From: an archaeon
GTDB taxonomy: Archaea; Thermoproteota; QMWL01
Reading direction: 5' to 3'
NCBI GenBank assembly: GCA_003661605.2
Contig: QMWL02000038.1
Coordinates: 1-6,722 of the forward strand
DNA length: 6,722 nt
Of the stretch, positions 1-5,512 are shown in pieces (the stretch's first letter is position 1; each line of letters starts with the position of its first letter). A model generated the notes under the pieces. It was given only the letters and a program-made list of their open reading frames with translations. It was not told the origin of the DNA and did not search any database. The translations under genes and the position numbers were made by a program.

Positions 1-291
1 GAGGTTGTGGCTCAACAATATGCCGAGCTGCCCTCCGACCATCCGCCTGTTGTTGCAGCAAGCACACTTCTTGTTCCTGGATACGTCGATGATCAAGAGG
101 TTGCAAAGCTCGCTGAGCTTATGGCATCAATAAATCCCCGCATCCCTTACGTTTTGCTAGCCTTCTACCCCACCTACGTAATGACCGACCTCCCTACAAC
201 ACCTCGACGACTAGCCGAAGCATGCCTTCGTGCGGCTCGTAAAGCCGGACTCGAGAACGTGTACCTGGGGAACATCCACCTGCTTAGCTAG
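1..291 (+). CDS. Radical SAM protein (PflA/COG1180-like), C-terminal part only
   Basis: The frame is open from the first base of the window to a TAG at 289-291, so the gene begins upstream and only its last 96 codons are visible. The fragment contains 'STLLVPGYVDDQEV', then 'INPRIPYVLLAFYP', 'MTDLPTTPRRLAE', and ends 'GLENVYLGNIHLLS'. This order (a strand with V-P-G, the 'hP-Y-M-x-D-LP-T' segment and the terminal 'G-L-x-x-V-Y-x-G-N' strand) is what I recall from the C-terminal barrel strands of archaeal radical SAM proteins related to pyruvate-formate-lyase activating enzymes and the AmmeMemoRadiSam group. The CxxxCxxC iron-sulfur motif would lie upstream and cannot be checked. A GTG at codon 3 exists, but a start there would cut the barrel, so I treat the gene as truncated by the window edge. 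The substrate is unknown. The 3' end overlaps the convergent acetyltransferase gene by 8 bases. Confidence 0.72.
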   Translation, partial: EVVAQQYAELPSDHPPVVAASTLLVPGYVDDQEVAKLAELMASINPRIPYVLLAFYPTYVMTDLPTTPRRLAEACLRAARKAGLENVYLGNIHLLS

Positions 292-296
292 CTAAG
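283..296. repeat. 14-bp perfect palindrome at the convergent stops
   Basis: CTTAGCTAGCTAAG reads the same on both strands. It holds the TAG of the radical SAM gene (289-291, +) and the TAA of the acetyltransferase gene (284-286, -). Because of the symmetry, each strand carries a TAG-then-TAA pair in different frames. It may be chance, a stem at the 3' end of both transcripts, or a side effect of overlapping stops. It has no following T tract on the plus strand. Confidence 0.6.
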
Positions 297-799
297 TAAG
301 GCGCATGCTCTTCATCTAAAGGTATCGCCATAAGGTAAGCATCCTCCCCATCAGCGTAATATCGGCTTATTCTGCTTACGATCTTGTAGTTCAACTTCTT
401 GTAGAGGTTGATTGCAGGAGTATTAGAAACGCGGACCTCAAGGAAAGCCTCCTGAGCTCCCTCCGCACGCCCTTCTTTCATAGCCTCTACCATCAGCGCA
501 TGCCCAAGTCCCTTTCGGCGGTGCTCAGGCAGTACCGCAATCGAAACGATGTGTAGTTTCTTCACGATGCGACCTCGCTTAAAATAGGAGAACCCATGTT
601 CCATACGGCACATAACATACCCCACAACCTGTCCTCCATGCTCAACCACGAGAAACGTCCTAGGGTTAGTCGCGGCAAGGTGTTCAAAAAACCACCGAGA
701 GTAGTTCTCAGGTAAGCACTGCCGGTTAATGCTAATGACTGCATCCAAGTCCCTATACTGAACGGGGCGGAGAGTGTAGCCTGGAGCTGCTTGCCGCAT
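284..799 (-). CDS. GNAT-family N-terminal protein acetyltransferase (archaeal Ard1/RimI type)
   Basis: The 171-residue product should transfer acetyl from acetyl-CoA to the alpha-amino group of proteins in the cytoplasm. Residues 29-33 (LPENY) match the substrate-side loop shared by Ard1/Naa10 and Naa50 relatives. Residues 85-99 hold the acetyl-CoA motif ending RRKGLG. Residues 122-137 (VRVSNTPAINLYKKLN) are the conserved GNAT C-terminal block, followed by 'RYYADGEDAYLM', typical of archaeal Ard1 homologues. Length fits the family. I chose the ATG at 799 although the frame stays open to about 979: the extra 60 residues look nothing like a GNAT domain, they overlap the divergent protease gene, and a TATA-like TTTAAA is centred 27-28 bases upstream of 799. 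The gene overlaps the convergent radical SAM gene by 8 bases. Choosing between the symbols rimI and ard1 is a matter of convention, so none is given. Confidence 0.9.
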   Translation of the reverse strand: MRQAAPGYTLRPVQYRDLDAVISINRQCLPENYSRWFFEHLAATNPRTFLVVEHGGQVVGYVMCRMEHGFSYFKRGRIVKKLHIVSIAVLPEHRRKGLGHALMVEAMKEGRAEGAQEAFLEVRVSNTPAINLYKKLNYKIVSRISRYYADGEDAYLMAIPLDEEHAPYLAS

Positions 800-809
800 T
801 ATTCCATGC

Positions 810-816
810 TTAAATA
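810..816 (+). promoter_or_regulatory. TATA box for the site-2 protease gene
   Basis: TTAAATA (in context GCTTAAATAC) is centred 24 bases before the GTG at 837, fitting a leaderless transcript beginning at that codon. The alternative box at 824-829 would place the start near 852, inside the gene. The perfect palindrome ACGTACGT (831-838) follows and runs into the start codon. Confidence 0.5.
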
Positions 817-823
817 CATCGAG

Positions 824-829
824 TTTAAA
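824..829 (-). promoter_or_regulatory. TATA box for the acetyltransferase gene
   Basis: TTTAAA (palindromic, in context GTCTTTAAACTC on the minus strand) is centred about 27.5 bases before the ATG at 799. That is the spacing expected if transcription starts at or next to the start codon. It lies on the far side of the TATA box assigned to the opposite gene. Confidence 0.5.
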
Positions 830-836
830 GACGTAC

Positions 837-1943
837 GTGCTCCCTAGTCCGATCCTACGTGAGATCCGAGACGCGGTAATGAGTGAATTTCCTGTTCGTG
901 AGTTCTTCGTAGAGCAATCGGTTCCGGTCTTCGTCATAGAGCCATGCGATACCAAGCAACGCTTCCTCCGCTTGTACAACCGCCTCTACGTTCGCGGGTA
1001 TATGCCCACCCTCAGGCGAGAAGGGGAGCGCATTGTTCTCCGTGTCTACCCTCGTATAATACGCGATTTACGAGGTGGGAACCTTCCTCTAATCCTCTTG
1101 CTCATCACTATCGGTACGGTTGCGCTATCTGGGTATATTCTGGGAAGCAGCCCCTCAATGATCCTCTTCAGAATAATAAACCCAGCACACCCTTCTCCCT
1201 TCCTCTTTGCCCTAATCTATACCGCATCCGTTCTATCGATCATTGCATTTCACGAACTATCGCACTACAGCGTCTCTCGCTACCATGGCATAACGGTGTC
1301 CAAACCGCACTTTATACCGGGTCCACCTCCCATAGGCACTTTTGGCGCGATAATCTTTCAGACCGAACCTGCTGTTAACCGAGATCAACTATTCGATATA
1401 GGGCTCTCCGGTCCGGTAGGCGGGTTTATCGCAACCATCGGTGTTGCCATCATTGTAGTTGCACTCTCTGCAACAGTAACCCCCCTTACAGCGCAAACGC
1501 TGGTGTTGAGCGGAGCGGCTGCCGCCAGCTACTTCCCCAACGAACCCCTTCTCCTCATACTAATCACAGACATCGTTCGCTCTCTTGCTGCATCACCTAA
1601 CCAACCTGTATTCATCAGCCCTCTACACTTCGCTGCATGGATCGGCTGCGTCATCACATTCCTAAACATACTGCCCGTCTGGCAGCTCGACGGCGGTCAC
1701 GTCATTCGCGCAGTCGCAGGGTCTCGAGGTCATCGTATCGCATCAATAGCAGGACTGATTGTAATGGTCGTAGCAGGCTTCTGGCTAATGGCGCTCATAA
1801 TCTTCCTCCTCTCCTACCGGCGACCCGAACACCCTGGTCCGCTAGACGACGTCTCTCCACTTTCAAAGAGTAGGAAAGCACTACTAGCCGTATACGCGCT
1901 AATGCTTACCCTCTGCTTCCTCGTTCTCCACACCTGGTTTTAA
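837..1943 (+). CDS. Site-2 protease family (M50) intramembrane zinc metalloprotease
   Basis: The 368-residue polytopic membrane protein belongs to the family that cuts substrate helices within the membrane to release regulators or clear signal-peptide remnants. Residues 139-143 are HELSH (HExxH zinc motif: His139, His143 ligands, Glu140 catalytic) inside a hydrophobic helix. Residues 277-288 (NILPVWQLDGGH) carry the second conserved motif, with Asp285 as third ligand. 'GLSGPVGG' (189-196) is another family signature. Hydrophobic segments lie near 83-103, 122-140, 190-213, 262-282, 300-326 and 348-366. The first 80 or so residues are soluble and basic ('FLRLYNRLYVRGYMPTLRREG'), a front domain seen in archaeal M50 proteins in place of PDZ. 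No PDZ or CBS domain is present. The GTG start is supported by a TATA box 24 bases upstream. The substrate is unknown. The 3' end overlaps the LarA-like gene by 38 bases. Confidence 0.9.
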   Translation: MLPSPILREIRDAVMSEFPVREFFVEQSVPVFVIEPCDTKQRFLRLYNRLYVRGYMPTLRREGERIVLRVYPRIIRDLRGGNLPLILLLITIGTVALSGYILGSSPSMILFRIINPAHPSPFLFALIYTASVLSIIAFHELSHYSVSRYHGITVSKPHFIPGPPPIGTFGAIIFQTEPAVNRDQLFDIGLSGPVGGFIATIGVAIIVVALSATVTPLTAQTLVLSGAAAASYFPNEPLLLILITDIVRSLAASPNQPVFISPLHFAAWIGCVITFLNILPVWQLDGGHVIRAVAGSRGHRIASIAGLIVMVVAGFWLMALIIFLLSYRRPEHPGPLDDVSPLSKSRKALLAVYALMLTLCFLVLHTWF

Positions 1944-3195
1944 CAACGGGTAGAGTAGTACTACCTCTTGGAATAACCAGTACTCGTGCTTTCCGACCGA
2001 CTTGGCGGAAAGCTGCCTGTAGCGCATCGTTCGGCGAATCTGCTACCCGCAGTCGAAACATTTCTTCAGCTAACCGCCGCGGCATAGCAGATACAAGATA
2101 CACCGTGTAGTGCTCCAGTACCTGGAGCAAATAGTACGCTTTATGTCCTCCTAGCTCAAACTTACGCTGGAGCGCTTCTCCGCACTCCTTCGCGCTTCGA
2201 TACTGAGTCATGTAGCGGAGAAACTTCTCGCTTCCATACCCCTCCCCACATTCCGCTACCAAGATGAGAACGCCTCCCTCTCGGCACACCATCGCTGCCA
2301 CGTGGAGCGCTTTGTATGCCTGATACAAGTCCACGTCGTGCGGATGCCCATTAGCCGCAACTACGACAACGTCTGCAGGCTCCTCTACCTCCACCCTGTA
2401 CATCCGATCGACGACCTTCGCTCCCTCCCGTAGAACACGGTCAAAGTGCCCTCCGAACACAGCGACGATCTCCTCCCGCGGGTTCTGAACCACGTTGATC
2501 GTGAAGTGCGGGGGACAAAGACTAGCCGCTTCTGTCATATCTTCGTGAATGGGGTTTCCATCGAGTACTCCGATACGTGCATTTGGGTGAATAAGCATAG
2601 CGTGGTTAAACTCGATGGTCTGAATACCCGATACACCTGGTAGAACGCTCTTCCGCCCCCCTCCGTATCCTGCGTAGTAGTGGTACTCTACATCCCCTAA
2701 AACGATGCGGCAATCTGCCTCTACGTACAAGCGATTAAGGTAGACTTCGTTTCCTCTACTGGTTTTCCCTACGTAAACCAAGTTGGCGTAATCTCGGGCG
2801 TCGTGTGAAACCCACCGATACTTGCTAGCAACCTCTGGACCTAGGAGCTGAGCTGCTTCTTCTGGTTTTACAGCTCGATGGCTCCCGCAGGCAAAGAGGA
2901 TCGTGACCGCATCCCTCCGCACTCCATGCTCCTCGAGAAACTCCAGTACAGGTGGTAACATCGTCCTTGTTGGTGCAGGACGCGTATGATCGTCAACAAC
3001 GATCACAACGCGATGATCTGGCTGAACGAGTTCTCGAAGTGGTGGACTGTCGAGCGGCTTTTCCATTGCAGCAATAATAGCTTCCCTCGGATCTGTAAGC
3101 CCAGGAAGCGGCTCCTTCTCAAGAACGCCTGCAAGATTTTCATCGGGAACGTCGATCGGCAGTTCCGTTCGTCCGTAGGGAAGCCAGAGGCGCAC
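1906..3195 (-). CDS. LarA-family (DUF2088) nickel-pincer racemase/epimerase
   Basis: The 429-residue product resembles lactate racemase LarA, which uses a nickel-pincer nucleotide cofactor to move hydride at the alpha carbon of a 2-hydroxy acid. From memory of Lactobacillus plantarum LarA, the key residues are Asp72, Arg75, His108, His174, Lys184 and His200. Here they appear with matching spacing as Asp69 and Arg72 (VVDDHTRPAPT), His106 (ACGSHR), His172 and Lys182 (EYHYYAGYGGGRKS; Lys182 would bind the pincer) and His198 (EFNHAM). The active site therefore looks intact. LarA homologues act on different hydroxy acids, so the substrate should not be assumed to be lactate. No larB, larC or larE cofactor genes are in view. 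The GTG start is supported by a TATA box about 23 bases upstream. The 3' end runs 38 bases into the convergent protease gene. Confidence 0.87.
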   Translation of the reverse strand: MRLWLPYGRTELPIDVPDENLAGVLEKEPLPGLTDPREAIIAAMEKPLDSPPLRELVQPDHRVVIVVDDHTRPAPTRTMLPPVLEFLEEHGVRRDAVTILFACGSHRAVKPEEAAQLLGPEVASKYRWVSHDARDYANLVYVGKTSRGNEVYLNRLYVEADCRIVLGDVEYHYYAGYGGGRKSVLPGVSGIQTIEFNHAMLIHPNARIGVLDGNPIHEDMTEAASLCPPHFTINVVQNPREEIVAVFGGHFDRVLREGAKVVDRMYRVEVEEPADVVVVAANGHPHDVDLYQAYKALHVAAMVCREGGVLILVAECGEGYGSEKFLRYMTQYRSAKECGEALQRKFELGGHKAYYLLQVLEHYTVYLVSAMPRRLAEEMFRLRVADSPNDALQAAFRQVGRKARVLVIPRGSTTLPVVKTRCGERGSRG

Positions 3196-3214
3196 GTCTC
3201 ACCTCTAGAGCATG

Positions 3215-3222
3215 CTTATAAG
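3215..3222 (-). promoter_or_regulatory. Palindromic TATA box for the LarA-like gene
   Basis: CTTATAAG is a perfect 8-base palindrome centred 23-24 bases before the GTG at 3195, as expected for a leaderless transcript. On the plus strand its centre is about 28 bases before a TTG at 3247, in frame with the hydrolase gene, so it could fire in both directions. Confidence 0.5.
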
Positions 3223-3233
3223 TGGTGACGGGG

Positions 3234-3241
3234 TATTTATA
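3234..3241 (+). promoter_or_regulatory. TATA box for the hydrolase-pyrE operon
   Basis: TATTTATA predicts a transcription start near 3262-3265. This would give a leader of about 13 bases before the ATG at 3277. No Shine-Dalgarno sequence is visible in that leader. Confidence 0.45.
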
Positions 3242-3276
3242 GAACGTTGTCGGTGCGTGATGCTTCGCCTGCCAGT

Positions 3277-4086
3277 ATGAAGCCCCTCTTCTCAACGACA
3301 ACTGTTGGACGTGGGCAGCTCGCATTCGCTTGGTTTAACGACTACTCAGGAGTGGTGATGAAGACCAGCTCTGGTTACCTAGTAGTAGATCCCTTTGGTG
3401 TCGGCGCCATATACCTCCCCGCTCCTCAGAGTATACTGCTAACGCACGAGCATCCCGACCATTTTGACATCGAGCTAGTACGTGAGCTCTGGCTGGCTGC
3501 CTACAAGCGTTGGCGGCAGGAGTATGCGATTGATGAAGAGGAAGTGCTTCCCTTGCTTCAGCGCGGTACCACCCGCTTACCCTCGATCGTAGCTGACCCT
3601 ACAACCTACCAAGAACTTGAGGAAGAGCTATCCATACATCTTCAGCGGCGTCGTAGGTCGTCTGAAGAGTTTCTCGAAGAAGAGCACCCCTATCTCAAGC
3701 GAGTAGAGCCTGGCGACACCGTAGATATCGATGTCGCCACCGTACACGTATTCGACAGCAACCATCCTCCCGCTGCTACGCCCGTAACATACTTGATTAT
3801 CACCGAGGATGGAGTTACCGTGTACCATACGAGTGATAGCTTGCCCTTCGAAGGTATGCGCGATATCGGTCAGCGCTTCGACGTAGACATTTGCTTCTGC
3901 CCGGTCGGCATAGCACCGGGTGTTACACCCGAGACTGGGGCAAAAATCGCACGACTTGTTCGTCCCAAAGTGGCTGTGCCGTATCACGGACCTCTTGCCG
4001 CTCGCGAGAAGTTCGCGAAGATCGTATCTAGGTACAAGATCAAAGCGCTGGTTCCTGGTAAGTGCCGTGTTTACGCCTTCGGGTAG
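3277..4086 (+). CDS. Metallo-beta-lactamase-fold hydrolase (COG2220/UlaG-like)
   Basis: The product has 269 residues from the ATG at 3277. Residues 57-62 (HEHPDH) are the HxHxDH metal motif after a hydrophobic strand. Further probable ligands are His163 (SNHP), Asp187 (YHTSDS) and His237 (PYHGP), which makes a complete binuclear zinc or manganese site of the UlaG-like class. The opening strands 'FNDYSGVVMKTSSGYLVVDP' (20-39) match the usual family start. Residues about 70-140 form a long charged insertion rich in Arg and Glu, probably helical and covering the active site. The substrate is unknown. Two in-frame upstream codons (TTG at 3247, GTG at 3253) could add 8-10 residues. I prefer ATG on position relative to the nearest TATA box, with moderate certainty. 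pyrE starts two bases after the stop, so the two are almost surely cotranscribed. That does not prove a role in pyrimidine metabolism. Confidence 0.87.
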   Translation: MKPLFSTTTVGRGQLAFAWFNDYSGVVMKTSSGYLVVDPFGVGAIYLPAPQSILLTHEHPDHFDIELVRELWLAAYKRWRQEYAIDEEEVLPLLQRGTTRLPSIVADPTTYQELEEELSIHLQRRRRSSEEFLEEEHPYLKRVEPGDTVDIDVATVHVFDSNHPPAATPVTYLIITEDGVTVYHTSDSLPFEGMRDIGQRFDVDICFCPVGIAPGVTPETGAKIARLVRPKVAVPYHGPLAAREKFAKIVSRYKIKALVPGKCRVYAFG

Positions 4087-4088
4087 CT

Positions 4089-4787
4089 ATGCCCCTCTCC
4101 CTCGCCGAGTGTAAGGAGCGCTTCATCGACATTCTAGTCAAGATTCGCGCCGTCCGCTTCGGCACATTCATGCTTTCGAGCGGCGCTATCAGCCCCTACT
4201 ACATCGACTTACGCCTTATCCCAAGCTACCCTGACCTCTTCGTCTTTACATGCCGCATCTACAAGACACTCATCAAACGCGAACTCGGTGTTAACCGCTT
4301 TCACTACATTGCTAGTATACCGACTGCAGGTCTCATTTATGCCGCTGCGATAGCTCACAGCCTCCGCAAGCCTCTCGTGTACGTGCGAAAGGAGGTAAAG
4401 CAGCACGGTCGCGAGCGCCTTCTCGAGGGTGCGCTTCGACCAGGAAGCACGGTACTTGTACTTGACGATCTAGCCACCACTGGTCGCAGCATCTACCACA
4501 TCGCTATGTGTGTAAAGAGTGAAGGAGGGTTGGTGCGTGACGCTGTTGTTCTTATTGATCGGCAAGAGGGGGCACGCGAGCTACTCGTTCGTCATAGAAT
4601 TCAGCTTCACCCTCTAATGACGGTTAAGGAGATAGCTGAAGCACTTTTCGCACGCGGTGCTATTAGCGAAGAGCAATACGAAACCATTCTCAACTACGTG
4701 GAGTCAGTGCGAAAAGGCGCGGTTCGCAGAGCACCTACTAAAGCCGCAAAACCGAAAAAGAAAAGGAAGAGGAAGAAGAAGTCCTAG
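4089..4787 (+). CDS. pyrE: Orotate phosphoribosyltransferase with a lysine-rich tail
   Basis: The 232-residue enzyme joins orotate to PRPP to give OMP, the fifth step of pyrimidine synthesis in the cytoplasm. 'RFGTFMLSSGAISPYYIDLR' (23-42) is the N-terminal OPRTase signature. 'VYVRKEVKQHG' (97-107) holds the catalytic flexible-loop lysines, and 'VLVLDDLATTGRS' (122-134) is the PRPP-binding motif with Asp126 and Asp127. The core ends near residue 209. About 23 extra residues follow, ending in a run of Lys and Arg (221-231) that is not part of the fold. Arg codons are mostly CGN in the core, while the tail uses AGA/AGG, in keeping with a purine-rich tract. The ATG follows the hydrolase stop by two bases with no obvious ribosome binding site, suggesting translational coupling. 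The fusion to OMP decarboxylase seen in some lineages is absent. The stop overlaps the TBP stop by 4 bases. Confidence 0.9.
   Translation: MPLSLAECKERFIDILVKIRAVRFGTFMLSSGAISPYYIDLRLIPSYPDLFVFTCRIYKTLIKRELGVNRFHYIASIPTAGLIYAAAIAHSLRKPLVYVRKEVKQHGRERLLEGALRPGSTVLVLDDLATTGRSIYHIAMCVKSEGGLVRDAVVLIDRQEGARELLVRHRIQLHPLMTVKEIAEALFARGAISEEQYETILNYVESVRKGAVRRAPTKAAKPKKKRKRKKKS
4754..4781 (-). terminator. Probable U/C-rich terminator of the TBP gene, inside pyrE
   Basis: On the minus strand, two bases after the TBP stop, begins a 28-base run made only of T and C (on the plus strand, all A and G). It includes CTTTTCTTTTTC, and another TTTT follows shortly after. Archaeal termination relies on U-rich tracts without a needed hairpin. 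The same bases encode the lysine-rich tail of pyrE. Confidence 0.45.
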
Positions 4788-5452
4788 CGCTTCCGTTTCT
4801 CTCTCTTGGCCAGCCGTTCGTTATACTCTTTCACCTCCTTCGCATAGCTTATGGTCTCCGTTTCAATCAACTGCTGCTGAAGCAGCTCAACGGCACGATA
4901 TACGTCAGCCTCGGTTCGCGCGCCAGTACACACCAGCTTTCCACTAGCAAACAGTAGCATCACAACACGAGGCTCGTCCATCCGATAGATCAGACCTGGA
5001 AACTGCTCAGGCTCGTACATAGTGTTCTCAAGCATGTACACGATCTTCTCTAAGTCTAAAGTACCGTGTAAGTCTGCTGACGCGACGATGTTCTGAATCT
5101 CAATGATAGGCTCTCCCTTGATTACGATTCCCTGTTTTCGAAGCTCTTCTACTGTCTTATACACTGCCTCATGTGCTTGCTTCTCGGACTTCGCTCCTGT
5201 ACAGACCATCTTGCCAGAGTTGAAGATCAGCGTTGCTGTCTTAGGATGCTCTAGGCGGAAGACTAGTCCGGGAAACTCGTGAGGATCGTAACGAACTTTA
5301 TCCCCAAACGCTTCTTCGATCGCCTCCAAATCAACGCGCTGATTTAACGTAACTGACGCTACAACGTTTTCTACACGTACACGCGGCTTGTACCTTTTTG
5401 GAATCTTATACTTGATAGTGGGCGGTTTGGGAGGAGGGGCTAGCGGCCACAC
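4784..5452 (-). CDS. tbp: TATA-box-binding protein (TBP)
   Basis: This general transcription factor binds promoter TATA boxes and, with TFB, recruits archaeal RNA polymerase. Two imperfect repeats are plain: residues about 25-113 and 116-200 from the GTG at 5452, each with 'hEFPGLhhR' and 'SGKhVCTGA'-type motifs. The four Phe that intercalate in DNA are all present (Phe60, Phe77, Phe151, Phe168). I start at GTG 5452 (222 residues) instead of GTG 5467 (227 residues), because the only good TATA box is centred 23-24 bases from 5452 and just 8-9 from 5467. Unusual are a Pro/Lys-rich lead (PLAPPPKPPTIKYKIPKRYK) of about 24 residues before the first repeat, and a charged C-terminal tail of about 20 residues ending KREKRKR. 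Many archaeal TBPs have short leads and acidic or no tails. The gene lies downstream of signal peptidase on the same strand but has its own promoter. Confidence 0.93.
   Translation of the reverse strand: MWPLAPPPKPPTIKYKIPKRYKPRVRVENVVASVTLNQRVDLEAIEEAFGDKVRYDPHEFPGLVFRLEHPKTATLIFNSGKMVCTGAKSEKQAHEAVYKTVEELRKQGIVIKGEPIIEIQNIVASADLHGTLDLEKIVYMLENTMYEPEQFPGLIYRMDEPRVVMLLFASGKLVCTGARTEADVYRAVELLQQQLIETETISYAKEVKEYNERLAKREKRKR
4791..4807 (+). terminator. Possible pyrimidine-rich terminator of pyrE, inside the TBP gene
   Basis: TTCCGTTTCTCTCTCTT begins three bases after the pyrE stop and is almost all pyrimidine. On the other strand it encodes the basic end of TBP (AKREKRK). It has only short T runs, so it is weaker than its counterpart on the other strand. 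Confidence 0.3.
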
Positions 5453-5470
5453 GTTTCTGAACGCCACCCC

Positions 5471-5480
5471 TTTTTAAAAC
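5471..5480 (-). promoter_or_regulatory. TATA box of the TBP gene
   Basis: GTTTTAAAAA on the minus strand is centred 23-24 bases before GTG 5452, followed by a GGGG run. It lies between the signal peptidase stop and TBP, indicating separate transcription. If TBP binds it, the gene may sense its own product. Confidence 0.5.
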
Positions 5481-5512
5481 CTTATCCTAAAACTAACAGC
5501 ATAGCGGTTTCT

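Noticed and set aside
800..979. N-terminal extension of the acetyltransferase reading frame by 60 residues
   Set aside because: It overlaps the protease gene on the other strand, has no GNAT similarity, and would start upstream of the plausible promoter.
944..1378. 144-codon open frame on the plus strand
   Set aside because: It lies in another frame of the M50 protease, whose HELSH motif is encoded in this span, and its product has no recognisable order.
1949..1965. Hairpin GGTAG-7-CTACC after the protease stop
   Set aside because: The stem is only 5 bases, no T run follows, and it lies in the LarA-like coding sequence; archaeal termination does not depend on hairpins.
3628..3987. 119-codon open frame on the minus strand
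   Set aside because: It is antisense to the hydrolase's conserved metal ligands; its composition looks like a shadow.
4391..4396. GGAGGT resembling a ribosome binding site
   Set aside because: It is inside the pyrE codons for the catalytic loop, with no start codon suitably placed after it.
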